64,000 nucleotides of DNA, taken from contig JACYXH010000826.1 of the NCBI GenBank assembly GCA_026745465.1, forward strand, positions 4,938,724 through 5,002,723. The letters are read 5' to 3'. Both the position numbers and the translations under genes were made by a program. Below the pieces are notes generated by a model. The model saw only the letters and a program-made list of their open reading frames with translations, ran no database searches and was not told the origin of the DNA. Each line of letters starts with the position of its first letter. The stretch's first letter is position 1. This DNA is from Lota lota (lineage: Eukaryota > Chordata > Actinopteri > Gadiformes > Lotidae). Shown piece after piece: positions 35,239-49,929 of the stretch.

Positions 35239-36689
35239 CCTTTCCTCTAAATTCTCTAATGCTTGTCAATCACATTCATTGTCATTAATTACAGGTTCTT
35301 AAAAAAAAAGCATTCACAGGTCGGAAAAACAGGAGAAAAGGTGATGAAGGGCCTTCTCTACTCACCAGCTGAGAAGAGTTCATATCAGCTGAACTTAGAC
35401 ACCCCTCTCTAGTCTCTGGAGTCTTCTATCTTAGTGTACAGCCTACCCTTTCATCAGAGTCTCCAACCCTCACATCCCTTTATCTGGCACTCTCATCGAC
35501 TCCCGTCCACTCTCATCCCTCTTCATCGGCCATGTCCTCTTCCTGCTCCGTTTCCTCACTCTACTAGGTCCTTCATCTTTCCCTCCATCCCCACAGCCAC
35601 CTCCTTCCCTCATACATTTCAAGTCCCACCTGACCCTCACCCCCCACCCTCCAGGTGTCAACTCCTTCCACACCTTGCTTGTTATCTTTCTTTTCATTTA
35701 TTCACATTTCTACATCTTGTTTTTGCTTTGTTTTTTATCCCCGCAACCTCACCTGATAGTCACTTACATAAATAAATAAATGAATGACGGAATGAATACA
35801 TTTAAATGTATTATATTATTATTAAACATCTTCCTTTATATGGAAAAAAGCACAATACATCACCAAGAACCACACATTGTTGGGGTAAACGGAGGTGACA
35901 GATACCGCTAGGGAAGACGTAGTACAAGAACAACATAAAGCTAGCCGGGGTTAATGGGGGAATAAATGCTAATTCTAAATGCTATGTAACGTCGGCAGAA
36001 TAATACAGATGGTGTTCCCAGCTGTATGCTGACAATTGTAACCAGAGATCAGCTGGGGAACATTTATAGTAGAGGCCACGTATGTTGGCGGGAAAAAGGT
36101 ACTGGATCCCAAATGTCTAACCTCTACCTGCCTCCGAATGATTATTATCTGAATTCACCATAATATGCTTTGGATTGAAGTTTCTGCTAAGGGACTCAAT
36201 GGTAACTAACAGTAAATAGGTTAGATGTGTTGGGATTTTTGGGTTGTATAGAATGTGTGTGTGAGATTGTCTTTAAAGTGTTCATTTGGTATGTAATGTC
36301 AATAGTTACTTAAGTAACCTACGATTCCTCGTTGTCTCTGCTAGTCAGTGCTTATGCTAGTCGCTAATGCTAGTTGGTAATTTTGGGATTTGTAAAGGCC
36401 AAGATGTGAATATTGTAGCCAAAATTATACTATCATACAAAGGTTGCAGTAATGGCCTCTGGTGGAACACAAAGGTGTATAAAGCCAATTACTATTAGAT
36501 ATTAGATAAGACTATTAGATACTAGTCGGTGAGTTACTATTAGAAAGCGTTAAGGTAATTGTCAATTAAGGTTATTTCATAAGAATTTAATATCCTTAAA
36601 GACAAACCAGTGTTTTTTGTGAGTGATTATGGAAAGTCTATGTAGGACATCCTAATTTAATCTGTCCCTCTTTCTTGTTCACAATCAGT

Positions 36690-37430
36690 CCCCTCATCGC
36701 TCTCTCTCTCTTGCGCTCTCTCTTTCTCTCTCCCTCTTGCTCCCTCTCCTAATTTTTTCTTTTATTTTGTATCTTAACACCTCCCTCATGGTCTTTTTTC
36801 TTATTTCCTTATATCTCTTTCCTGGCCATATCCCTCTATTTTCTCTCTTTCTCTGCTTCTTATCTCTTTCTCTCTGTCGCCTGCTGTAATATATATATAA
36901 ATATATTTTGTTTCTCATGCTTCGTCCCTCATCTTCCTTACGCTTCTCTATCTGTCTGTCTGTCTGTCTCCTTTTCTTTCCTCCATCTCCCTCTGTCTCT
37001 TCTTATTCCCCCCTCTCCCCTCTCCCCTTCCCCATACCTCTCTCCCTCTGTTTGTCTCATCATCCTTCCTCTCTCTTTTCCATCTATCTCTCTGAGGCAA
37101 CCGGCGGGAGTGCCTGGCTCTCCCACAGACCAGCTGTCCCCCTCCTCCCCCTCCTCCACTCTCCACTGCTTCATCCTTTCTCATAGCTCTCTCTCTCTCT
37201 TTCTAACTCTCTCGCTCTCTCTCAAGTCCCTGCTTCTCTCTTTCTCTCAGTTTTCCCTGCTTTACTCTTATCTTTCTCTGTTCCCTTATTATTTCCTGAC
37301 ACTCTCTCTCTCGCTTAACTGCTCCTCTCTCTCACTCACTCACTCACTCTCTCTCTCTGTCGCTCTCTCTCTCCCCTCTACTTCTCTCCCGTCTCTCTCT
37401 TCCCCGTCCCTCCTGCCTCAAAATAGAGGG
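36690..37430. repeat. polypyrimidine (CT-rich) low-complexity DNA
   Basis: About 740 bp strongly biased to C+T on the + strand, broken at about 36885-36905 by an ATATAT patch and at 37095-37135 by mixed sequence. It includes a short TCTG repeat at 36951-36970. Open frames here are compositional. Confidence 0.85.
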
Positions 37431-38089
37431 AGGGCCGTCACAGAGTAGACCCAGCATACGGAGCTCCTCCGTGGGGAGCAGCACCGGCCTGGTCTGCCCT
37501 CTTCCTTCTTGTCCGTGTGTATATAATGGGTCTCCGTAGATGGGCAGGGGTGGCCTCTGTCTACTGAACTAGCTCTCTGAGTGTTAGCTACACAGTGGAG
37601 ACCCTGGTGTGGGATTTTTGAGGACTCTGAACGGTCTATGTCTGTTTGATTGTGTCGTTTGGATTGCGATGTCCCTGTCTAACTGACACGTGGCGATGTT
37701 GAGAACGAGGAAAAGAGGGTGATATATATGTAATGGCGTGCAAATGTTGCTGATACGTATGCATGTTGTCTGGAGTGCCAGGCTATCTTAACGAATCATT
37801 CACAGAATACAGATGTGGTGCATTGTAGCAAATAGCCATCATTAATGATGAATTGCACAATACATCTGCTTTGACACAAATAGTTTTTACCTAATCAACA
37901 TCTGCCGATAATGTCAATGTCAATGAAATCACTCTACTACACACTCAGAGATTAGTATTAGTTTGCTTATGGCTACTGATCATTAGGAAGTTAGTTAATA
38001 TATACAGGACGTCTATGAGGACTTAAAAATAAATGATTTGCTAAATTTGACTATCAAATATCTATTATCTATTATGTCAGCGACCTCCT

Positions 38090-38156
38090 GCGACCCCATA
38101 TGCATATGAGTCCTCAATTGGGGTACCAACCCCAAGGTTGGAAAGCACCGGTGTAA
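38090..38156 (-). mobile_element. fragment of a hAT-like non-autonomous element
   Basis: On the minus strand it reads CGGTGCTTTCCAACCTTGGG and then GGTACCCCAATTGAGG and GGGGTCGCAGGAGGTCGC, a pattern common in dispersed fish hAT-like MITE relics. Only one end is visible. Confidence 0.4.
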
Positions 38157-38592
38157 GCAGTGGAGCTTAAGGGAATTTTAGTTTTTCTGATGGTTTTGTG
38201 TGGGGTTTTCATATTTCATATCCTTCTGAGAAAGTTAATTGAGAACAGAAATTCTGCATCTAAGGGGCTTTCATTAAATATTCATCATTTAGAAATTCGG
38301 GCATTCAGTATCAACCCTTACTTTACCCCCATCCTAGCCCCAAACCAACATAGGTGGTAGAACAAATGTTGTACCACTGTTCTGCCTGTAGGGGGACCAG
38401 GAGAGCTGGCAGTGGTGGCTGCCCGCCGCCCACTCTCCTCTTCCTCTGTGCTGATCTGAATTGACAGAGCTCTGGGTGCCAGCACCGTGTCCATCCAGTG
38501 ATGTGACCAGTAGCAGGTCTGTTGTGCTGGAGTTATGTAACAGACCACCGGCGTGCTTATCTTGCTTGCATTAGCGCGCTGTCACCCACTGC

Positions 38593-38593
<1 letters not shown>

Positions 38594-38640
<47 letters not shown>

Positions 38641-38660
38641 CACACACACACACACACAAT
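38594..38660. repeat. (AC)n microsatellite
   Basis: Two AC runs separated by AG and CG interruptions. Confidence 0.95.
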
Positions 38661-38950
38661 CAAAGAAAACCGCATTAGCATTTCAGCCTGATAATTCATA
38701 TCATGGGTGACTGACTATAGAGTGTATCTCTTGTGATGGTAAGGGCAAAGACTGTCATTGCCCCGACTTTAAGTTAGTGTTTATTTTATAATGAAGGTGA
38801 AAACATGGATTTGTGAGTCGACAGCAGGTGTGCCTCAAGCCGGTAGCTTGTGTTCTACTCCCAATGATTCAAGTGGATGAACTTGAAAACAGATATATTC
38901 AGAGTAATTTTACACATGCATGCTTCTACAAAATGATTCCTGAGGTACTA

Positions 38951-39115
38951 TAGTGGTGGCACAGTGGCTCTGTGGGTAGTGCTAATGCTAATCACAGAAG
39001 GTCCTGGGTTCAAAACATGGGGGGGGGGGGGGGGTCTTTCTGTGTGGAGTTATCATGTTTTGTTCCCATGTTCAGATAGGTGCTCTGGTATCCTCCTACA
39101 TTCAAATACATAATA
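38951..39115 (+). mobile_element. V-SINE-like tRNA-derived element (degenerate, 5' part)
   Basis: The head, GGTGGCACAGTGGCTCTGTG with GGTAGTGCTAA, resembles a tRNA A-box region. GGTCCTGGGTTCAAAACATG (39000-39019) is a B-box-like word. A run of about 16 G follows (to 39034), then TCTTTCTGTGTGGAGTTATC and GGTGCTCTGGTATCCTCCTA, which match the central domain style of the zebrafish DANA/V-SINE superfamily as I recall it. The 3' part is eroded. Confidence 0.7.
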
Positions 39116-40536
39116 GGGTACTTAGATCATACAGTGTTCATCGTGTTAGGGTTGCTAGCAAGTTAGGCTGCTTCACCAACTAGCATGCTAAGCGTGCTAT
39201 AATGGAGCTACTGTGAAAGAGTCTCCGTGGGCCTACCCAAGATGCATAAAGGTAAAATTAAACTCAAGCTTTGTAGGTTGAGGCAATAGCAACAGCAGCA
39301 CAGGGTGACAGTTAGAAATCCCTGAGGTGTTTTCAACAGCTTCACCTGTTTATACAAAGTGTGCTTGACATTTCACCGACCGTGATACGCCTTTCCAGTA
39401 CATTTTAAAAATACATTTCTAAAAGGTCACACTTAAACGACCTTAATCTCAGTGAGTTGATTAACTGCCCATGTGCAGGGGGTAGAGTAACAAACTTCTG
39501 CGGTGCTCAACAGATTCCCAGAGATGGAGGAAAAATCCTTGTTTGTCTCGTACAAGCTAAGCGCTGGCAGTCTGGACCAACGTTTCATTCATTCATAATT
39601 TTAATTAAAACAAAATGTGGCTTGTGAGAAGCCTGGGTCTGTGGGACATGACAGTTACAGGCAGTTTGAACTTTTGAGAATACATCTTAAAATCTGTGAT
39701 AAGTACCAGTCTAACCACTTTAAAATATCTTCGTTGTTTGAAGAGAATGGTTTTACCAATTGTACAGTGCGGTTATAAGTTACAATTTGGATGTGCTGTG
39801 AACAATTCTACTCAATCCTGATTTTTTTTAGAAAGTCAGTGTTAACAGTAATATTATCTCCAAATGAGCTTTTAAATGTGTATAGATCCATTCAAATGGG
39901 CTATTTAAATTTTCATTAAAAGGTGACACTGTTCAGATATCCTACCATTACCTTTTCAGTGTGTAATGAAATTCACTTTTCATGCTATTAACTCGCCACA
40001 GATTATCCTCTCATACATTCTTTAATATGTATTTTAATGGGATTTAGAGCCATTACAAACAGGACAGTGAAGACACAGAGGAGAGCAGGTTGAAAGATAG
40101 AGGGACTTACATAGCAGGATAGGATCGCAGGTGGGGGTCTTACCTGTGTCACTACAAGGTGTATTGCCAGCCTGTGTGGTTAGCGCCCTTGCAAAGCTAG
40201 GTGAGCCACCAAAAAGCTATAGCTGTAGACCGCTATAGGCATCTTTTCAGTTGGGCTCTTGCTGTGGTGTTGCCATTTGTCTCATGTTTCTTCATTGTCA
40301 TTGTGTTGTCTTGTATGCTGTTGCTTGTGTTGGGTTGACCTTTTTTTTCATTTCTAGATCTGTGAGTTTTGTTGTACTATGTTCTGTCACAGTCTATTAT
40401 TTCACATTGTATTGTGTTGTAGCACACATGTCACACCGTAGTCCATGGTGTTTGTGTTGTGTGTGTGTTGTCATGACTGTTACACTGGCAATGTGTGTGT
40501 GTGTGTGTCTTATGACTGTATTCTACTGGAGTGTGA

Positions 40537-40539
<3 letters not shown>

Positions 40540-40611
<72 letters not shown>
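40540..40611. repeat. (GT)36 microsatellite
   Basis: A perfect GT run of about 70 bp; further GT-rich DNA lies at 40440-40510 and 40719-40732, the latter preceded by a run of about 17 T. Confidence 0.97.
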
Positions 40612-40699
40612 GAAGGTGGAACATCTGTGGATGTCTAACAGGACATTCTGGAGTCTGAAGGACACACTGGCCTTCTGGCCAGCACACTGTGTGTCTGTG

Positions 40700-40730
<31 letters not shown>

Positions 40731-41064
40731 TGTAAATCTACTGTGTCTGATGTTTTCTCTCTGTGTGTGCAATGTTTTCTTCTTTGAGGTAATTTGGAGG
40801 AATTGATCTATGTATCACAATTAAACGATCCCGCTGAGTATGCGTGTGTGTGTCAGAGTCTGTGTTTTAGAGTCTTTCAATGAGTTTGCATGTATGAGTG
40901 TCTGTGTGTGTATGTGTGTGTGTAAGAGTGCAGTTGTGTTTGTCTTGGAAACAGAATCAGACAGCCAGGGTCTGTTTGATCGCTGCTTGGTTTAGCAGGT
41001 ATGCATTGAACACCTGCTACTTCACCACCTACATGTACTCAAACACACATGTACGCACACAAGT

Positions 41065-41065
<1 letters not shown>

Positions 41066-41127
<62 letters not shown>
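41066..41127. repeat. (AC)31 microsatellite
   Basis: A perfect AC run. Confidence 0.97.
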
Positions 41128-41128
<1 letters not shown>

Positions 41129-43314
41129 TAAGACATATTAAGATACGCCCACGTGCACACACATAGACACCGGCCCACCACCATGTTCAGTTCCTCTTCA
41201 CAGCTGGGTGTGGGGGTGGGGGGGCTGGCAGCAGCACCATATGGGCCAGGTAGCATGGACCAATGCTCAGCTACAACACCAGTCTCCACCCCCTGCCTAG
41301 CACTCCTCCAATGCTTTGGAGTGTCTGCACGACTATGTCTTCTACTGCTACCTAGGGCTGGACATACACCAGGGTGGTTGACTTAAACGTTTTAATGTAT
41401 AATAATGTATTATAAAAGCCAGGAAAAATACTCCATTCATGAAACTGATAGACTGAGACTGAACCCAGGGCTGCAATTAAGCGTATACACTCAGTTGCAC
41501 CCCTGGTATTCGGGTCGGCAGTGGGTCGGCAGTATGTCAGCACTGGCACCGGCAGTGTAGAAGTGAATTTCTTGATTGTGCCGTCGTGGTCATTTTCTGA
41601 CATTGAACAAGAAGACCTTGAACCATTTAGGTGAAAATGGCTATTTTTAATCAGATTTGTTGAGCATGACTATTCATGAGAGCAATACTGTCCATGCCAG
41701 CTGCCACCAACTCCTCATGTACCAGATACGTTAACTTGTTTATCCCTGCTGTCCAATTCATCTGATCACTTTTAAGGTGTGAAATATGTATCTTAGATGC
41801 AAAACAGTTGCCTGCTTTATTAAAATGATGCCAAAAACAAATAATATACGCGATTTGGGAGGATTACCACTGCGGCCAGCTGCTCGTCATGTTATGCAGC
41901 CACAGTGCTAGTAGAAGTGCTCTAAAAAGGAGGTCATACCACATCCATAAATTTTGTATCGGCAAATAATTGTGTAGTCTCAATAACCCGTCGATTTTTC
42001 TTCACTGTCAAGCAATCTACCCCTAGTGCTCAAGCATGGTACTGCAGTCTTTTTTCCTGTCACGTTACGGTAAATTGTAGTGGCAGAGCTCTCTAGCTAT
42101 AATAGCTCTGGTTCTATGAAGGAGGTGTTATCCCCATGGTCACAACCAACGACATACTTACGACCGATGCCAACTTCATGATACTTTTTTAAGCTAGTAC
42201 ACATCCCGAGTATGAGTGTTTGAATGAGCGTTGTTGTATCGATTGTTTAAAAGGCACGTCATCAATCTGGGAGTCAGCCATTTCGGAGATACTGAATGTA
42301 AACAATGCAACCAAGCTGTTACTGATTATTGTCGCTTAAATTCGTCAATTATTGCTATGTTTTCGGCTGTACTAATCGGTCGGACCGGAAAAATAATTTT
42401 GAGTACTTTAGATTGCTCTAAGTTATTATAAATCAGGGAGAAGAGTGCACATTTTGTGATTATGGTTGGCCAAACTGAACCACAATGTCCAGGAAAAGAA
42501 TCTTGACAACAACAAAATCGTTGTAAAGTCATTGTCAATATAATACCATGCTAATACCATAATACCAAATACCATGCTCATCTGAACAACACACATTTAT
42601 TAAAAGAAAATACTATAATATCACAACACTGGAATAACAGTGTATAACAGTGAATAACAGATTTCTATGCAACTTGATGAGTTTGACAACTTTATTAGTC
42701 AGAATAGCATTCTAAGATGTACAAAAAATGTACTGTTTGAAATGTGCCACACTATGCAGCGTTATACATCTGAGAGGTTAACTCTGATGCAGCCATCAAC
42801 ACTACCTGCTGCCCAGACGGAGCTCCATACATCCACACAAACCGTGCCTTGAACACACCCTCTCATCTTGATAACTCCTTAAAGGGACTGCGTGTAGGAT
42901 TTCTACACGCATAAATAGCTTTGAAGTGCCAATTGTGTCAATTGTTTTGCCAGGAAAAAGGAAGGATGTGACATCTGAGCACAGATAATTGCCGACCTTT
43001 TAATTTGTACATTTTATGAGCATTATATCCTCTCAGCCACTCCCATTGTTGGTTTATAACTCACATTTATTCATGATTATAACTAAAATTGGCTTATGAT
43101 TGTTATTGTATCAACCCATCGAGCTCCTACTCCAGCGCTCTCAATGCGCGACTTTGAGCAGGCTGCAGTTCACTTATCGACCAAAGGGTTCAGTAATGAG
43201 ATGGAATTTCAGATTCTTACACGTAGTCCATTTAATATAAATATAAGTAAATGACCGATTTATGTTATCCATCACTTTGAGGAGGAGATTTCATTGTTAA
43301 ATTTAAAAGCAAAT

Positions 43315-43385
43315 TGTTGCTCTCTTGTAAGTCACTTTGGATAAAAACATCTACTACATTACTGAATATAAATGTTAATATTTTA
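43315..43385 (+). mobile_element. SINE/LINE tail copy (fish conserved tail)
   Basis: TGTAAGTCACTTTGGATAAA followed by AACATCTACTACATTACTGA matches the tail seen at 17072 with several substitutions. No SINE head is recognisable upstream. Confidence 0.6.
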
Positions 43386-43948
43386 GGGTGAACAACTAAT
43401 TAGTACACAAACTATATCCCCCAACGACAGGTGTTATGTGAGTTAATGCTAACTAACATGTTAACGATCTTCCTCTTGCCTGTAGCCTTTTTTCACAAGG
43501 ACGTCCTATCAAATGTCCCTGGCCAGATGTGGTCCTGTCTCACTACTACCTTGCCTTCTTCCTCTACTCAGGACAAAGCTCTACCATCCTTTCAAACAGT
43601 CTAGTCTAGTATTGTGTCTCGCTTTCCTCTCCATTAATCAATCCCTTTATCCAGCTCATTTAATCCCTTCCTACTCTAGCTTTAGTTTCCTCAGTCACTA
43701 CCCCACCAATTCAATTTTGTATACTTTTTTCTCTCCTTACTCTCCATCTTCACATTCTTTTTTCTCTCTCTTCTTCCCTTCACACATCCCTCCTCTTCTC
43801 TTACCTTGTCTCCTCTCTCTCTCTCACCTTAGTTTACCGGTATATTATTTATATGACAGATTAAGTAAGGGTGGCACTCAGGTGACTGATCAGGCTTTTT
43901 GTCAGGGCATATGCCACGCCAGCCCCCGTGGACACACCTCGTGGACAC

Positions 43949-44103
<155 letters not shown>

Positions 44104-44962
44104 TCTGTCGTTCAGGCTATCAGGCTTCAGAGTGAGAGAATAGCTTATAGTTTTCACGGCAGGTTTCTCATCAATCCTCATTAAAATCATATTGATTTCA
44201 ATCACGTCCGTTAAGGCCATTACAGGCATTTAAAACCCCATCTCGAGAACAATTAACAACCATAAATAGAAATCGATAGGGGGACCAGAAAGGTCTATGA
44301 TGATTGGCCTTGAATAAATAACAAAAAACGCAACATGAAAACAACACTCTAAATTTGGTTACAATTGCTATCGGTAATTACCACACTAGCTCAGTTGGGT
44401 ATTTACGTTTCGATCCAATGGCCTCCTGCTGGTTTTGTATACCGTTGGCCTTCCAGCCATCCCTTCTAACTGCCAGGGCTACTGGATGTGGTTATGGTGG
44501 GGGTGTGCTGGCAGCAGCCATGGTCATGGCCAGGAAGTGATTTGTATGTCAGTTGGATCCAGTCTGGTTTGAGAAGAGCTTCCAATAAAACAATGAGTAC
44601 TGCCAGATTTTGTTGGTTGAGGTCAACATTTGGTACTACGATTCGAATTTGTTATTTCTAATCGTCAAATTCATCAAATAAGCAGTTAGTAAATATTCAG
44701 TCAAGACTATGGCATGTTAGAACCGCATGCACAGGATACATCTTTTGGACACACCACAGCAAAGCACCATTTTTACATTGGAGTTCAAACATAAACTTGA
44801 CATCTTCCTGCTGTATCACGCCCTGATTAGACAGTATTTTATTCTGTTTCGGAGACGTGTTACATCACAACAACAGCTGCGGTCTCCAATCGTCATGGCT
44901 ATACCCCCTAACCAATCAAACACTGCCACGCACGAGCTCCAACATTTAAAACCAGAGTAGTC

Positions 44963-44983
44963 TCCCCCCCCCCCCCCCCCCCC
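44963..44983. repeat. polyC tract
   Basis: Twenty-one consecutive C residues. Confidence 0.96.
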
Positions 44984-46431
44984 TCGCCCTTTAGGACGGA
45001 CTTGTGGGCAGTTTGGTTTGCCAGTTGGGTGATTCTCAAGGATGGGGTAGAAAGGTGACAAGATAACTTTTCAGAGAGAGGAGCTGAATAGACTCCAACA
45101 ATGGAGGTGGTGAGTGGTAGGATAATTCTCCTCAAGTAGATGTCATTTTGGTAAATTACCATCTTGGAGTACTGTAATTGGCCATTACTAAAAAGATTAG
45201 TGAAATATACAAAAAAATTTCAAATGTTCAAATTTGTTCAAAATCATCATTTAAGTAAGGTAAGTTCACCCCACTCTGCTCTTGACTTCTATTCCAGTGG
45301 GGTTTTATACCTGCAACTTTATATCAGTTGTTGGTGTTGCTCGCCTGAGAAGGGAAGACAGAAGAAAAAAAACACACTCAACATGTAATCTGCAACCTTC
45401 TCATAAGCATTTAGGAAAAATGCGATCCGTTTTTCTGTTCTCCATGGCAACGGCAGAACTAAACTGTCAACCTCCGCACGGATGAAAATGAAACATTTAC
45501 TCTGGTGAAATATCTATCCTTCCCTAATTAACATGAAGAAGAATTTGGGAGGAGATTATGTATAATCTCTGTGTCTATTCTAATCCTTTACCCTCCTCCT
45601 TCTCTGCTACACTTATCCATGGAGACAGAGCTGGCACACATAGCAGCGTTATGTAACTGCTTGGGCTAATTGTCTTGTCTATTGATAACCCTGTGAAGCA
45701 AAATGGCCAGCGCAGAGGTACAAAATTATGTATGCTCCGGATCAATGGGCCACTGGAATGTTACGTGTAAACCCAAGCTAACTGTATTCATCGGGAGCAC
45801 ATTCAGTTAGCCATCTACTCTTCATGGTCTGAACAGCACTGTTGATCCAACACTGGCCTGCTGTTTCTCTCTATTTAAGTACGGAGCGAAAAGAGGCAAA
45901 ACTGACCTCATGCAGTGCCATCATTTAATTATTATTTTATCTGTTGCAATACAATACGGCCACTGCGCTTGACATGGAAACGCTGTTGTTCATCTTGCTC
46001 ACCTCACCTCAACCATTGAGATGTATTGTCCAACCACAGGAACCAGTGTGTGAACACCAGCTGGAATGGGTGAATATGAGTGCCTGAGTTGCAACTGGAA
46101 ATAGCTGTAGAAATGCTTTAAGAAGGTCTACTCACCATTTATAGACACAACATAGTAGTAAAGAAATTGAATATTTTACCTCGACTGCTCAGTTCCTCTC
46201 CTACAGAAATACATTTCTGTGGTTGTGAATCAAATGGTATTTTGGGGTGCTCATGACGTTGACACCGACCATGAGTCCGATAGATAACACCGCTAGTGTG
46301 TCCTCACTTTATCGCAAATGAATCCCGCTGATCCATCCTTCAGATCAGTAAACAGAAAGGATTTAAATTATTTCTGTATGCAGAGATGGTGAATCACTTT
46401 AGTAAATTATATCAGCTCTTATATCAACAGA

Positions 46432-46500
46432 CTGTTTAATAATTAAGCAGACGCTTTGATCCAAAGTGACATGCAGTAAATTCACAGTATGAATTATGGG
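46432..46500 (-). mobile_element. SINE/LINE tail copy on minus strand
   Basis: On the minus strand it reads TGTCACTTTGGATCAAAGCG and TCTGCTTAATTATTAAACAG, the same conserved fish tail as at 17072 and 43315. Confidence 0.6.
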
Positions 46501-48860
46501 TTCAACAAACAAATACATTACTTTGACATGAATTGTTAGAAAAGCCTGTGCGGCAGTTTACCCTTACCACACGCTACCTAGGTGGCTTCTGCATGCCACG
46601 TAAGTGGCTTTGCTTGTCTGCTCTGACGCCAAGACACAGGTAGATGTTAAGCAATATCACACGAGAGGGAGTGCTATTTTACTGAATATCAGAACAGCTG
46701 TGATTATCTTTGGCACTCGGCATGTGACCTTGTACCTATGACCGAATCATAGCAGTGTTGATATTGAGTATAACAGCATGACCTTGAGTGTGATATTGCT
46801 TTGATACAATAGTTATACAAGCGCCACTGATTAGCTAACAGTAATAAGTGACACCAGAGTATGATTTGTTTGTTTATTAACTCATTTAGTTTGCTCCGCC
46901 AACACAAATAGATCCACAACTGGACTGGGACTGGGCTGTTGCCAAGCAACATATTTATTTTCCTGCGCACTAACTTGCTATTTTGTGTAGGTCTACACAT
47001 AAATGCAGGCCAGCTACTTTGTTTCCATTTATTGTGCAACCAGTGAAATAAGAGTCTGTTGACAGTCGATTTGGTGGCATGTGTGATTCCGATGAGTTGA
47101 CAGCTTGATAGTCAGTATGTTACTGCAATGATGGCTAATGTGCTAAACAGTTATTAGAGATATCTGTAAAGCAGAGGTATACATGAATAGCTAAAAGTTC
47201 CAGTGATGTTATACTCTATATCAGCACTCACAAGAGTGCCTCTTGTCCAATCAAATTACTTGGTTGTAACTAACTCTTGTATAAAGCCGTTTATTTGATA
47301 GTTGGCAAGATATTACAAGCCAAGCTGCTGGTGAATACTGACATGTCAGAGCTCTCCAGAGTGTGTGTGGTGATGGCTGGCTAAACATGTGTTCCCAGAT
47401 GAGTCAATGCACCACAGGTGTGCAGCACCACCCAGCCCCAGAGTCCAATCAGCCTGATTCAGGCCAGGTGAGGCTGCTTCAACCAGCCGTCAACCACACA
47501 CACTCCACAGCCTGAATTAGAATGCATTAGATATGTGTGAACATGGCTTCAAACACACAACCAATTCTTGAATTGCTTATGGCTATTTAATACTTGTATT
47601 GGAACAGCTGTCCTTGGTACAGAATGCTTATGGATATGAATTAGCACAGTGAAACTGATGTTACACATTTCTGGCAAGGTACAAAATGATTCCAGAGGCT
47701 CTCAAATCTATTTGACCACGTGTAGTAGATAAGATATAAGAGGTAAGAATATATTTTACATGCATGAGTGGATTGAGTTTCATGTTATACCAATGCTAAA
47801 CGTTAGAGAGTTAACCTTTTATAAATGAAAAATAAATACACAATTTTAAACATGCCCCTCCAGCACATCGTTTATTCTTTGAAGATTTCCCGCAAAAAAT
47901 AAAAGAAATATATTAAACCAATCCTGGCTACCAGAACAAGCATTACATTACGTGGCACTAATTTTCTAGCTGCTTGTAACCTCTAGGTTGAACAAGTGCC
48001 CTGACATGTGCCCCCCCCTCCATGGACTATTTTCCAAAAGTATTGGAACCTGGAAGCTTGCTCAGAGAGGCCTCGAGAGGTAAGCAGTGAATGTTTGGGA
48101 TTGAACCAAGAAACGATCACATGGAATTCAGACTCTTAGATGTGAGACTGTCCTGCCACTACATAACACAAACGTGATAAAATGATGCCAAGGCTTGCAT
48201 CACTAACTAGGAACCTTGCAGTGCAGTGGTGTGAGTATAAATCAAACTGGGAGTTGATGAATGATGTTGGGCCATCATTAAGAAGGGATGAAATGATTCA
48301 TCCTCCTTCCCCACACTTTATCAAAAGGATTCACCGTCCTGCCGCTTTGACATCGCACGTCTTCCAGCTGTCAGAATCACAGTGACACGCTGTTTAGGCT
48401 CATGCACATGAGTGAACTTTTGTGTGTGTGTGTGTGTTATGGACATGGTTGCCAATTTCAGCAACTTGAAGTGCACCGGCTTATATATGCAATTGAAACG
48501 CAGACACTCTTAGACACACTAACACACACTTAATATATAACTGTTCTGCCCCATCTAGCCCTCTCTAGTAGACACTGTCAGATAACTTCCTGTCAAATAA
48601 TTCCCACAAATCCCAGAGATGAACACACAGACCCCGGGAGACAGAGGCACAGGGAGGTCAGAAAGGAAACAGCATAGAAGACCAGAGGAACAAACTGTCA
48701 GAATCATGTCTAAACTTAGTGGAGTGTAAACATGCATGCATGCAAATAGTCAGTGTGTATGCGCACAAATGTCCACATACACGTTCACAAACACAGTGAT
48801 TGCATGCACACATGGAGTTGTTGTAGGTACACATACAAAGAAATACACACAGACAGACGT

Positions 48861-48862
<2 letters not shown>

Positions 48863-48955
<93 letters not shown>
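48863..48955. repeat. (AC)46 microsatellite
   Basis: A perfect AC run of about 92 bp. Confidence 0.98.
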
Positions 48956-48957
<2 letters not shown>

Positions 48958-49281
48958 TAACTACATATTTGTACATTCAACAACACACAAATATTCACAA
49001 TTAGACACACACACACTCCAGTTGTGGTTGAGAGAGTGCTAAAGTGAGTTTCTGTTCTGTGAGCGTCTCCTGTCAAAATAGATGTCTCGTTCAAGATTTC
49101 TCGGCTGTACTGGTCTTTATTCACTGTACTGGTATTATCAACACACTACCCTGACAGACACTGACCCTCTGGTCTAGATTTACACTTTAATCCTTTATCA
49201 CCCATATACAGGGACGTCCTCTCCTCTCCTCTGTATCACACCACCACAGTGGCCCGTAGAGAACCCTGAATATTACAGTAG

Positions 49282-49434
<153 letters not shown>

Positions 49435-49828
49435 CCTGTCTCTCTCTATACCTGTCTCAGTCCTCCTCATGTACCTTTCTCTCTCCACCTCTCTTTGCCA
49501 TCTCACTCTCTCGCTCCCCCTCCTTCTCTTTATCTCTTATTGTTTTTCCCTGCGGTCCCACTTTTATGAATTCAGGGAGCCTGGGGCTGTCCGTTGCGAT
49601 GCCATCGAGTGTGTTTTTATCTTTCTTTATCCTTCTAGCTGTCTCTCTTTGTGTCCATCCGTCTAGTTGTTTCTATATATTTATTTACCTTCCCCAGCAG
49701 TGTGGGTTCCCTCCGGACTCTAAGTACTGTACCGGGCTGTGACTTGCCGCAACGCTCCAGGAAAATACAAATTTGATTCACCTTCGGTTGTGATAAACAC
49801 CTGTCGTTCGGGGCTAGAGTTGTCTTCC

Positions 49829-49831
<3 letters not shown>

Positions 49832-49875
<44 letters not shown>

Positions 49876-49929
49876 GTGTGTGTGTGTGTGTACGTGTGTG
49901 TGTGTGTGTGTGTGTACGTGTGTGTGTGT
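49832..49929. repeat. (GT)n microsatellite
   Basis: A GT run with CG and AC interruptions. Confidence 0.96.

Noticed and set aside
48055-48170. Possible minus-strand tRNA-like SINE head (GGATTGAACC word)
   Set aside because: Too diverged; neither A-box nor tail is recognisable.
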